Positions 1-6,430 of a DNA stretch of 16,015 nucleotides are shown piece by piece (position 1 is the first letter of the stretch; each line of letters opens with the position of its first letter). The notes below the pieces were generated by a model. The model did not search any database. It saw only the letters and a list, made by a program, of their open reading frames with translations, and was not told the DNA's origin. Position numbers and translations under genes: made by a program. The DNA comes from Candidatus Halomonas stercoripullorum (lineage in GTDB: Bacteria; Pseudomonadota; Gammaproteobacteria; Pseudomonadales; Halomonadaceae): contig DXFC01000162.1 in NCBI GenBank assembly GCA_019114645.1, positions 1 to 16,015 of the forward strand. Reading direction: 5' to 3'.

Positions 1-675
1 AACCGGCGCTTCACGGGGCGTACGTATCACCAGTACATAAATCCCGAGCGTGAGGTCGAGGCCGAGGCCATCGGCATCCACGGCATCACCAACGAGTTCC
101 TGGCCGACAAACCGCTGTTCAAGGATGTCGCGGATGCCTTCTGGGAGTTTGTGCGTGGCGCCGAGCTGGTCATACACAATGCTCCGTTTGACGTCGGCTT
201 CATCGAGCATGAGTTTGAGCTACTGCTGGCCCTGCGTGGCGAGCCGCGCCTGGGGCCGGTCGCCGAGCACTGCCGCGTTCTCGACACCCTCAAGCTAGCG
301 CGCGAGCGCCATCCGGGGCAGCGCAACAACCTGGATGCGCTGTGCAAGCGCTACGAGATCGATAACGGCCATCGCGTGCTGCACGGCGCATTGCTTGATG
401 CCGAGATACTGGCAGATGTTTATCTCGCCATGACCGGCGGGCAGACCGCGCTGTCGCTGGATGCGGATGACCCATCCGGCCAGCAGGACATGACAGGCGG
501 ATTCTCCATTCGCCGCCTGGATCTGCCCGCTGACAGCTTGCGTGTACTGCAGCCGAGTGCTGCGGAGCTGACCGCCCACGAAGCCAAGCTTGAGCAGATA
601 CGTCAAACGGCGGGCAGCTGTCAGTGGGACAACAGGCCCGCTCTATCTCAAGTGAGTGACCATGCTGCGTCGTGA
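1..675 (+). CDS. dnaQ: DNA polymerase III epsilon subunit, 3'-5' proofreading exonuclease (5' end outside window)
   Basis: This is the proofreading subunit of the replicative polymerase, which removes misincorporated 3' nucleotides. The window opens inside the gene, and 224 residues are visible in frame 1. Seen directly: the Exo II motif HNAPFD at visible residues 59-64 and the Exo III motif HGALLDAEILADVY from residue 128, with H128 and D133 as likely catalytic residues. The Exo I motif (DxE) is not visible and should lie in the roughly 20 missing N-terminal residues, since the E. coli protein has 243. The C-terminal stretch after about residue 150 corresponds to the linker and tail that contact the polymerase alpha subunit in the family. 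The stop codon overlaps the start of nudC, so the two genes are probably co-transcribed. The family assignment is secure; only the start is unseen. Confidence 0.95.
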   Translation, partial: NRRFTGRTYHQYINPEREVEAEAIGIHGITNEFLADKPLFKDVADAFWEFVRGAELVIHNAPFDVGFIEHEFELLLALRGEPRLGPVAEHCRVLDTLKLARERHPGQRNNLDALCKRYEIDNGHRVLHGALLDAEILADVYLAMTGGQTALSLDADDPSGQQDMTGGFSIRRLDLPADSLRVLQPSAAELTAHEAKLEQIRQTAGSCQWDNRPALSQVSDHAAS

Positions 676-1444
676 GCTACCAGCGGGAATCGAGGAGGGG
701 CGGCTGATCCGAGTGGCGGCCGGCCGTATCGCGCCGGGGCCTGATCAGAGCCCGTTACAACCTCACCAGCCCTGGCCTGAGGATGCGCAGCCGCTGGCTT
801 ACTGGTACGACGAGCCTATCGCCCTGGTGGTGGAGCAGCAGGCCGAGGAGCACTGGCCGGAGGGACGGGAGTGGCTGGCCCGGTTGCCGGAGCCCTGGTT
901 TGCGCTGGTATCCACTGCTTTGCAGGTGGCCGCCTGGCTACGTGACCACCGCCACTGCGGCCGCTGTGGGGTGCGTGCCGCCCGGCTGGATGCCGAATTC
1001 GCCATGCACTGCAAGCAGTGCGGCCACCGCAACTATCCACGCATCTCGCCCTGCATTATCACCCTGGTGACCCATGGTGACGCCATGCTGTTGGCACGCA
1101 GCCCGCGCTTTCCTCCGGGGCGCTACTCCACCTTGGCGGGTTTCATCGAGCCTGGCGAGTCGGCAGAAGAGGCAGTGCATCGGGAGGTCTACGAGGAAGT
1201 TGGCATTACGCTGGGGCAGATCCGCTACTGGCGAAGCCAGGCCTGGCCCTTTCCCCATGCGCTGATGCTGGGCTACTTTGCCGAAGCCAAGACTCGGCGC
1301 ATCCGGATTGATGGAATCGAAATAGCCGATGCCGCCTGGTTCTCACCGACGCGACTGCCCCAATTGCCACCTCCCTATACCATTTCCCGGGCACTGATCG
1401 AATCCCATCTCGCCCGAGTGAAGGCCGGCAGCCAGTCGAAATGA
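662..1444 (+). CDS. nudC: NADH pyrophosphatase, Nudix hydrolase NudC
   Basis: NudC hydrolyses NAD(H) to NMN(H) and AMP, and in E. coli also removes NAD caps from RNA. Numbered from the ATG at 662, the protein has 260 residues, close to the family length of about 257. A four-cysteine zinc ribbon is seen at C99, C102, C117 and C120. A complete Nudix box runs from 160 to 182 (GFIEPGE...REVYEEVGI), with the metal-binding REVYEE core. The downstream signature reads SQAWPFPHA at 192-200, where the family usually has SQPWPFPxS. The ATG at 662 is preferred over an in-frame GTG at 656, though neither has a strong ribosome binding site. The start lies inside the dnaQ tail, suggesting translational coupling. 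A hairpin follows the stop immediately. Function is well supported; the start is uncertain by two codons. Confidence 0.93.
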   Translation: MLRRELPAGIEEGRLIRVAAGRIAPGPDQSPLQPHQPWPEDAQPLAYWYDEPIALVVEQQAEEHWPEGREWLARLPEPWFALVSTALQVAAWLRDHRHCGRCGVRAARLDAEFAMHCKQCGHRNYPRISPCIITLVTHGDAMLLARSPRFPPGRYSTLAGFIEPGESAEEAVHREVYEEVGITLGQIRYWRSQAWPFPHALMLGYFAEAKTRRIRIDGIEIADAAWFSPTRLPQLPPPYTISRALIESHLARVKAGSQSK

Positions 1445-1472
1445 AACGAGCCGCCTAGCGTGGCGGCTCGTT
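1445..1472. terminator. Hairpin between convergent nudC and the SCP2-domain gene
   Basis: A perfect 11-base stem (1445-1455 with 1462-1472, arms AACGAGCCGCC and GGCGGCTCGTT) closes a six-base loop directly after the nudC stop. The T tract is weak on both strands. Its position between two convergent genes suggests a bidirectional terminator, but efficiency cannot be judged from sequence. Confidence 0.7.
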
Positions 1473-1496
1473 AACCTAAGCGAAATGCAGCGTGGC

Positions 1497-1808
1497 TTAT
1501 CGCTTCGGGAACAGGCTCATCAGCTTGGTCGCCAGCATGACGTTACCGGTTGCTTTCAGTTTACCGGTCATGAACGCGGTCATGCCGTTCACGTCGCCGC
1601 TCATCAGGCCTTTCAGTGTGTCGCTGCTCATGGTCAGAGATACAGAAGGGTCATCGTGCTCACCCTCTGCGATAGCCAGGGTACCATCCTTGATGACCAG
1701 GTAGTGGCTACCGTTATCGCTGAAGTGGAACTGAAAGACATCATCCATTCCCTGAGCGGCTTGGGAGTCGAAGCGATCCTGCAGTTGGTCGAGGGTAGAG
1801 TTGGACAT
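1497..1808 (-). CDS. Small SCP2 sterol-carrier-domain protein
   Basis: The protein has 103 residues and consists almost wholly of one SCP2-like lipid-binding domain. Recognisable features are the alternating strand pattern around YLVIKDGTLAIAEGEHDDPSVSLTMSSDTL and the closing part GLMSGDVNGMTAFMTGKLKATGNVMLATKLMSLF, a conserved arrangement in this family. The ATG at 1808 is chosen because AGGA lies about ten bases upstream; a TTG six codons earlier has no such support. No signal peptide or membrane segment is visible, so it is probably cytoplasmic. Family members bind hydrophobic ligands such as fatty acyl-CoAs, but the ligand of bacterial single-domain forms is generally unknown. The gene stands alone, converging on nudC and divergent from sohB, so context gives no function. 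Confidence 0.85.
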   Translation of the reverse strand: MSNSTLDQLQDRFDSQAAQGMDDVFQFHFSDNGSHYLVIKDGTLAIAEGEHDDPSVSLTMSSDTLKGLMSGDVNGMTAFMTGKLKATGNVMLATKLMSLFPKR

Positions 1809-2008
1809 TAAAGCCGTTCCTATCAAAGTCAGAGGTGGGGTGCGACAAAGAGATAGCTAAAGGTTATTTCAAACAGTTGTTTCATTCAAGCCCATGATCA
1901 CTGAATACACACGTTGTCATGGCACCGGCTGGACGGCACGATAAGCGGGACGAAAACCATGACCAAAACGCTGACTGGATTGACAGGCACCAACTACGGA
2001 GTAGCGAT

Positions 2009-3055
2009 GTGAGTGAATGGCTGTTGGAAATTGGGCGCTTCATTGTGCAAGTGTCATTTATTGTTCTGTTGGTGGCAATCGTGGCCATCCTGTTTGCGCG
2101 CCTCAAGGGGGAGCCCGGCCGCACACGGTTACGCCTAGAAGAGCTGAATGAGCGCATGGAGCAGCGCCGGCGTCGACTGGCACTGGCGGCAGCCGAGCCT
2201 GGTGCACGCAAAGGCTTGCTCAAGACCTTTAGGCGTCAAGACAAGTGCAAGCGATCCAGGCAGCGCAAGCAGGACACACAAACGCAGGCGTCGTGCGGTA
2301 CGACCTGGGTAATCGATTTTCATGGTGACATCAAGGCCACCGGTGTGAGTCGTCTGGCCGAAGAGGTTTCCTGTGTCATCGCCGCGGCCGCGGCAGGTGA
2401 GGAGGTGGTGATCCGGCTGGAGTCGGCGGGGGGCTTGGTGCACTCCTACGGTCTTGCCGCCGCTCAGCTTGAGCGTCTACGTGAAGCGGGCATTAAAGTG
2501 ACGATCTGCGTTGACAAGGTCGCCGCCAGTGGTGGCTATTTGATGGCCTGTGCTGCCGATCACCTGCGTGCAGCGCCTTTCGCCGTATTGGGCTCGATTG
2601 GGGTCGTGGCGCAGTTACCCAACGTGCACCGTCTGCTCAAACGCCATGATATTGATGTTGAGCTGCACACGGCAGGAGAGTTCAAGCGGACCCTGACCGT
2701 GATGGGTGAAAACACGCCGGAAGGCCGCGAGAAGTTTCAGGCCGACCTGGAGCATATTCATGATTTATTCAAACAGCATGTGGCCGAGCGCCGGCCCAAC
2801 CTGGATATCGACACTATCGCCACGGGAGAGGTGTGGTACGGACAGGATGCCCTGGCAAAGGGGCTGATCGACGCCCTGGGCACCAGTGAAGCCTATCTCA
2901 TGCAGAAAGTGGCAGAATCACGTGTCATCAGTGTACGCCTGGAAACACGCCACTCGGTCGCGGACAAGATAGGGCTAGCGGTCAGCCATGGGCTGGAGGG
3001 CACACTCGATCGTGCGCTGGAGCGCCTGCAGGCGAGTGACTGGCAGAAGCGTTAA
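2009..3055 (+). CDS. sohB: Inner-membrane serine protease SohB (peptidase family S49)
   Basis: SohB is an SppA-related serine-lysine protease anchored in the inner membrane with a periplasmic catalytic domain. The GTG at 2009 is chosen over an upstream ATG at 1919: CGGAG sits just before it, and the resulting 348 residues match the E. coli length of about 349. Seen: a single N-terminal membrane segment at residues 11-30, a basic and Gln-rich stretch at about 50-95, then the S49 domain. The likely nucleophile is Ser174 in VAASGGYLMA and the likely general base Lys226 in GEFKRTLT, 52 residues later as the family expects. GSIGVV at about 195 belongs to the oligomer and oxyanion region. The gene converges on the ArsR-family gene with only 17 bases between stops and no clear terminator. 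No convincing promoter was found in 1809-2008. Confidence 0.92.
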   Translation: MSEWLLEIGRFIVQVSFIVLLVAIVAILFARLKGEPGRTRLRLEELNERMEQRRRRLALAAAEPGARKGLLKTFRRQDKCKRSRQRKQDTQTQASCGTTWVIDFHGDIKATGVSRLAEEVSCVIAAAAAGEEVVIRLESAGGLVHSYGLAAAQLERLREAGIKVTICVDKVAASGGYLMACAADHLRAAPFAVLGSIGVVAQLPNVHRLLKRHDIDVELHTAGEFKRTLTVMGENTPEGREKFQADLEHIHDLFKQHVAERRPNLDIDTIATGEVWYGQDALAKGLIDALGTSEAYLMQKVAESRVISVRLETRHSVADKIGLAVSHGLEGTLDRALERLQASDWQKR

Positions 3056-3072
3056 GCGACAACAAACACCTT

Positions 3073-3393
3073 TCACGCTTTCAGCAGCTGGGTAAGGGTC
3101 GCAATGATTCTCCTGGCCTGTTCGCCTTCCAGTGAGTAGTAAATGGTCTGTGAGGCTCGGCGTGTTGAGACCAGGCTTTCACGTCGCAGTATGGCCAGGT
3201 GCTGCGACAGTGCCGACTGACTCAGTGAGAGCTGTTGATTAAGCTCGGATACCGACAGTTCGTTGGCCTCCAGCAAGCAGAGAATGCGCAATCGATTGTC
3301 ATTCGCGAGAGCTTTCAACAGGGCAGTCGCCTTATCTATGGCCGGTGTGCCGGCTTGAAGAAGACGGGATGCAGCTTGATGCGAAGTACTCAT
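3073..3393 (-). CDS. ArsR-family winged-helix repressor
   Basis: This is a 106-residue DNA-binding regulator. The ATG at 3393 has GGGAG about seven bases upstream and gives the usual ArsR length, so a longer reading from 3513 is rejected. The winged helix is clear: LKALANDNRLRILCLL, then the recognition region LSLSQSALSQHLAILRRESLV, then the wing TRRASQTIYYSL. The classical metal motif ELCVCDL is replaced by ELSVSEL, so an arsenic or cadmium alpha-3 site is absent. The sequence resembles the BigR/SqrR/HlyU branch, which senses persulfide with two cysteines, but only one cysteine (Cys39) is present. It is divergent from prpE, and its own promoter is recognisable upstream. Its target is not established; the inverted repeats between it and prpE are candidates. 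Confidence 0.88.
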   Translation of the reverse strand: MSTSHQAASRLLQAGTPAIDKATALLKALANDNRLRILCLLEANELSVSELNQQLSLSQSALSQHLAILRRESLVSTRRASQTIYYSLEGEQARRIIATLTQLLKA

Positions 3394-3478
3394 TAGGAAC
3401 TCCCGCGTGTAGCCGACCGAGTGGGTGGGTTTTGTGTCCTGCAGAGTTCGAGGCTGATCTTGCTTTGCTATTTTAGTC

Positions 3479-3507
3479 ATCATTGATAGGGACGGCTTTT
3501 CTGTCAA
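3479..3507 (-). promoter_or_regulatory. Probable sigma-70 promoter of the ArsR-family gene
   Basis: Read on the - strand, a perfect -35 box TTGACA (3507-3502) is followed after 17 bases by AATGAT (3484-3479), matching four of six -10 positions. Transcription would begin near 3472, leaving a leader of about 80 bases before the ATG at 3393. Prediction only. Confidence 0.5.
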
Positions 3508-3554
3508 ACGCAAGTCGTGTTTGTCACTGCGGTAACCAACGCTTTTATCATTTC

Positions 3555-3628
3555 ATTGTCAACAATCATGTGGCATTAGCCTAATGTATGAAGGAAGCAG
3601 GTAAAAAAAGCTATAGAGTGTCAACAAT
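3555..3628. promoter_or_regulatory. Two copies of an operator-like 12-mer upstream of prpE
   Basis: ATTGTCAACAAT at 3555-3566 is an inverted repeat (ATTGT-CA-ACAAT). AGTGTCAACAAT at 3617-3628 differs by one base, and the shared 11-mer TGTCAACAATC recurs exactly 62 bases apart, about six helical turns, so both sites would face the same side of the DNA. The second copy ends 25 bases before the prpE ATG. The short dyad resembles operators of GntR-family regulators, but no such gene lies in the window. The binding protein is not identified. Confidence 0.5.
3574..3586. promoter_or_regulatory. CATTAG-C-CTAATG inverted repeat in the arsR-prpE divergent region
   Basis: A perfect six-base dyad with a one-base spacer lies between the two 12-mers. 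ArsR-type dimers commonly bind AT-rich dyads of this kind, so it is a candidate operator for the divergent regulator. This is inference from position and symmetry only. Confidence 0.35.
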
Positions 3629-3653
3629 CTCCTGTTTTTGAGCCGGTGGATTT

Positions 3654-5564
3654 ATGACAACATACAAAAAAGAATTTCAGCGTTCGATTCAGCAGCCCGA
3701 ATCTTTCTGGGCCGAACAAGCCAAGCGTATTCCCTGGTTCAAGCCGGCCAACACCATTCTTGAATATGATGAGCAGGGCCATGCACGCTGGTTCATCGAT
3801 GGTGAGATGAATATCTGCCATGCGGCACTGGATCACCATGTCGAGCATGGCCGGGGGGATCAGCCGGCCATTTACTGGGACTCACCCGTCACCGCAAGCA
3901 AGCGCACCATTACCTATCGTGAACTGCTCGACCAGGTCGCCCGCTTCGCCGGAGCGCTAAAAACATTGGGGGTCGAGAAGGGCGATCGGGTGGTCCTTTA
4001 TATGCCCATGGTGCCGGAAGCACTGGTGGCGATGTACGCCTGTGCCCGACTAGGCGCGGTGCATTCGGTCGTATTCGGTGGCTTCGCCCCCAATGAGCTT
4101 GCCGTACGCATCGAAGATGCCCAGCCTAAAGTGGTGGTGGCTGCTTCCTGCGGGGTCGAAGTCGACCGTGTCATCCCCTATAAGCCGAATATTGACGCGG
4201 CAGTCGAGTTGAGCAGCCACAAGCCCGATGCCTGTGTCATTTTTCAGCGCGAACAACTGCTTGGCGAAATGGGACCCCGTGATCATGACTGGGCGGAGCT
4301 GATCAGCCAATCAGCACCTGCCGAGTGTGTGGCCGTCAAGGGCGGCGATCCGCTCTATGTGCTCTACACCTCCGGCACCACGGGCAAACCCAAGGGCGTG
4401 GTGCGCGACACTGCCGGTTACGCCGTAGCGTTGCACTACTCCATGGAAGTGATCTATCAGATGGAGCCTGGCGAGGTGTTCTTTTCGGCTTCCGATGTGG
4501 GCTGGGTGGTGGGCCACTCCTATATCGTTTATGCGCCATTGCTGCGTGGCTGCACCACCGTCGTGTATGAAGGAAAACCGGTGCGAACCCCAGATGCCGG
4601 AGCGTTCTGGCGCCTGGTTAGCGAGTACCGGGTGAAAAGCTTTTTCACCGCTCCCACAGCGTTCCGGGCAATCAAGAAAGAGGACCCGGATGGCAGCCTG
4701 CTGCGACAGTATGATATTTCCTGCATGAAGGCGCTTTATCTTGCGGGAGAGCGCCTTGATCCACCCACCTACCACTGGCTCGACGATCTACTGGATGTAC
4801 CGGTGATCGATCACTGGTGGCAAACTGAGACCGGGTGGCCCATCGCCGCCAACCTTGCCGGACTAGAGCTGTTGCCGACCAAGGCCGGCAGCGCCAGCGT
4901 GCCGGTGCCAGGATTCAATGTGCAGCTGCTGGATCATGAAGGCAAGCAAGCCAAGGCAATGGAACAGGGCAGCGTGGTCATCAAGCAGCCTTTGCCGCCC
5001 GGCTGCTTGATTGGTGTTTGGCAAGACCCCCAGCGTTTTCAGAGCGCCTATATGGCCGCTTACCCCGGCTACTACTTGACTGGCGATGGCGGCTACTTTG
5101 ACCAGGATGGTTACCTTTTCATCATGGGCCGCACCGATGACGTCATCAATATTGCCGGACACAGGCTCTCCACCGGCGAAATGGAAGAAGTCGTAGGGTC
5201 GCACAAGGCCGTAGCCGAGTGTGCCGTTATCGGTATCCATGACTCCCTCAGGGGGCAAGTTCCGGTCGGGCTGGTCATCCCCAAGGATGGCTTTGATGGT
5301 GATGAACTTACGCTGGAGAATGAGCTTATCGCCCTGGTGCGCGAGAAGATCGGCGCCATCGCCTGTTTTAAGGAGGTGCTGGTGGTGGATCGCTTGCCCA
5401 AGACCCGCTCGGGCAAGATCCTGCGCAAGTTGCTACGCAGCATTGCCGATGGCAAGGAGTACGGCGTCCCCTCGACCATCGACGACCCGGCAAGCCTGCA
5501 GGAGGTACACGAGGCAATGCTGAAACGAGAGATCGGCTCCGCCCACAACGCCCGCCAACTATGA
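3654..5564 (+). CDS. prpE: Propionate--CoA ligase (propionyl-CoA synthetase)
   Basis: This AMP-forming acyl-CoA synthetase activates propionate to propionyl-CoA through an acyl-adenylate, feeding the methylcitrate cycle in organisms that have it. It has 636 residues, close to the roughly 628 of enterobacterial PrpE. In order: an ACS N-terminal domain (about 8-65), the phosphate-binding loop YTSGTTGKPKG at 238-248, the DVGWVVGHSYIVYAPLL segment, the adenylate motif WWQTETGW at 388-395, and the C-terminal PKTRSGKILRK motif with likely catalytic Lys588, the lysine acetylated for control in this family. DVGWVVGHSYIVYAPLL and WWQTETGWPIAAN favour PrpE over acetyl-CoA synthetase, whose version usually reads WWQTETGG. 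No prpB, prpC or acn gene is adjacent. A hairpin follows. Acetate or other short acids may also be used. Confidence 0.9.
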   Translation: MTTYKKEFQRSIQQPESFWAEQAKRIPWFKPANTILEYDEQGHARWFIDGEMNICHAALDHHVEHGRGDQPAIYWDSPVTASKRTITYRELLDQVARFAGALKTLGVEKGDRVVLYMPMVPEALVAMYACARLGAVHSVVFGGFAPNELAVRIEDAQPKVVVAASCGVEVDRVIPYKPNIDAAVELSSHKPDACVIFQREQLLGEMGPRDHDWAELISQSAPAECVAVKGGDPLYVLYTSGTTGKPKGVVRDTAGYAVALHYSMEVIYQMEPGEVFFSASDVGWVVGHSYIVYAPLLRGCTTVVYEGKPVRTPDAGAFWRLVSEYRVKSFFTAPTAFRAIKKEDPDGSLLRQYDISCMKALYLAGERLDPPTYHWLDDLLDVPVIDHWWQTETGWPIAANLAGLELLPTKAGSASVPVPGFNVQLLDHEGKQAKAMEQGSVVIKQPLPPGCLIGVWQDPQRFQSAYMAAYPGYYLTGDGGYFDQDGYLFIMGRTDDVINIAGHRLSTGEMEEVVGSHKAVAECAVIGIHDSLRGQVPVGLVIPKDGFDGDELTLENELIALVREKIGAIACFKEVLVVDRLPKTRSGKILRKLLRSIADGKEYGVPSTIDDPASLQEVHEAMLKREIGSAHNARQL

Positions 5565-5570
5565 CCTGAT

Positions 5571-5598
5571 CCAATGCCGCTCACCCGAGCGGCATTGG
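5571..5598 (+). terminator. Hairpin after prpE
   Basis: A perfect 12-base stem (5571-5582 and 5587-5598, arms CCAATGCCGCTC and GAGCGGCATTGG) closes a four-base ACCC loop seven bases after the prpE stop. No T run follows, so it may work as a weak terminator or a 3'-end stabilising hairpin. Its right arm also supplies part of the -35 box of the next promoter. Confidence 0.6.
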
Positions 5599-5624
5599 CC
5601 CTCATGCGCTGTCCTGCGTATAAT
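5595..5624 (+). promoter_or_regulatory. Probable sigma-70 promoter of yhhQ
   Basis: A perfect -10 box TATAAT (5619-5624) lies 18 bases after TTGGCC (5595-5600), which matches four of six -35 positions. Transcription would start near 5631, giving an untranslated leader of about 100 bases that contains the folded region at 5655-5713. Confidence 0.6.
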
Positions 5625-5654
5625 CTCTACTCCATTTCGGTCTGCCAGCAGTTA

Positions 5655-5713
5655 TGACGACCGGCGAGGGTTCCCTCACCCCTCGATTCACTCCCGGCCA
5701 ATAGTGGTCGTTA
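5655..5713 (+). promoter_or_regulatory. Structured 5' leader of yhhQ, candidate riboswitch
   Basis: An outer stem pairs TGACGACC (5655-5662) with GGTCGTTA (5706-5713), with one G-U pair. Inside it, CGAGGG (5665-5670) pairs with CCCTCG (5680-5685) around a nine-base loop. The same 5' arm can instead form GAGG-GTTC-CCTC (5666-5677), so the two hairpins exclude each other. A small CACT/AGTG hairpin (5689-5706) could form a third arm. The Shine-Dalgarno AAAGG (5717-5721) lies just after the outer stem. The inner part resembles the first hairpin of preQ1-I aptamers, but the adjacent A-rich tail is missing. Identity is unproven. Confidence 0.4.
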
Positions 5714-5729
5714 AAAAAAGGTCCTGCTC

Positions 5730-6401
5730 ATGTTTGTGCTCTCTTCGCTGCAGCAACAGCGTTTGCTGGTGATATTGGTCGCGTTTCATATTTTGGTGAT
5801 TGCCGCGAGCAATTATCTGGTTCAGCTCCCCTTCACGCTGTTCGGCTTCCATACCACTTGGGGGGCGTTCAGTTTCCCGCTGGTTTTCCTGGCGACCGAT
5901 CTCACCGTCAGACTGTTTGGCAAAGAGCCGGCGCGTGCCATCATTTTTCGAGTGATGTTCCCCGCACTGCTCATCACCTATGTCGTCTCGGTCATTTTCC
6001 CACGCGGTCACTATGCCGGCCTGGAAGCGCTGGGGGAGTGGAACCTGTTTGTATTTCGCATTGCCGTCGCCAGCTTTATGGCCTACCTGCTCGGACAGTT
6101 GATGGATGTTCAGGTATTTGACCGGCTGCGTCACTTACGGGCCTGGTGGGTGGCTCCTGTCATATCGACGACGCTGGGAACCTTGATCGACACGGTCGCC
6201 TTTTTCTCGATTGCGTTTTACAACAGTCCGGACCCATTCATGGCGGCCAACTGGGTTGAAATCGCAACTGTCGACTATGTCTTCAAGCTTGGCATCAGCA
6301 TGCTTTTGTTTGTCCCCCTTTACGGTGTTCTACTGGGCTGGCTGAGCCGTAGATTGGTCACATTAACCGGGCAAGGGGAGCTATCGCCACAGCGTCCCTG
6401 A
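5730..6401 (+). CDS. yhhQ: Queuosine precursor transporter, YhhQ family
   Basis: This inner-membrane protein imports queuosine precursors (preQ0 or preQ1 in E. coli) that are converted to queuosine at position 34 of tRNAs with GUN anticodons. Its 223 residues are almost entirely hydrophobic, with about six membrane segments. Family marks include the N-terminal VAFHILVIAASNYLVQLPF, the segment TTWGAFSFPLVFLATDLTVRLFGKEPAR, and the later TTLGTLIDTVAFFSIAF and VDYVFKLGISML. The ATG at 5730 follows AAAGG at a spacing of eight bases. A good promoter and a folded leader precede it, suggesting control at the RNA level. ybfF follows after 29 bases and is probably co-transcribed. No queC, queD, queE or queF gene is visible. 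The exact precursor carried cannot be read from sequence. Confidence 0.92.
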   Translation: MFVLSSLQQQRLLVILVAFHILVIAASNYLVQLPFTLFGFHTTWGAFSFPLVFLATDLTVRLFGKEPARAIIFRVMFPALLITYVVSVIFPRGHYAGLEALGEWNLFVFRIAVASFMAYLLGQLMDVQVFDRLRHLRAWWVAPVISTTLGTLIDTVAFFSIAFYNSPDPFMAANWVEIATVDYVFKLGISMLLFVPLYGVLLGWLSRRLVTLTGQGELSPQRP

Positions 6402-6430
6402 GCCCACTCGTAAACTCTTGTGAGGAAACG

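Noticed and set aside
1980..1985. Perfect TTGACA just upstream of sohB
   Set aside because: Bases 17 downstream read AGCGAT, not a -10 box, and the position leaves almost no leader, so it is not a supported promoter.
1919..2008. Longer sohB reading from an ATG at 1919
   Set aside because: The added 30 residues are polar, unlike SohB, and have no ribosome binding site; the GTG at 2009 has one and gives the family length.
3654..5564. Acetyl-CoA synthetase (acs)
   Set aside because: DVGWVVGHSYIVYAPLL, WWQTETGWPIAAN and the shorter length fit propionyl-CoA synthetase better.
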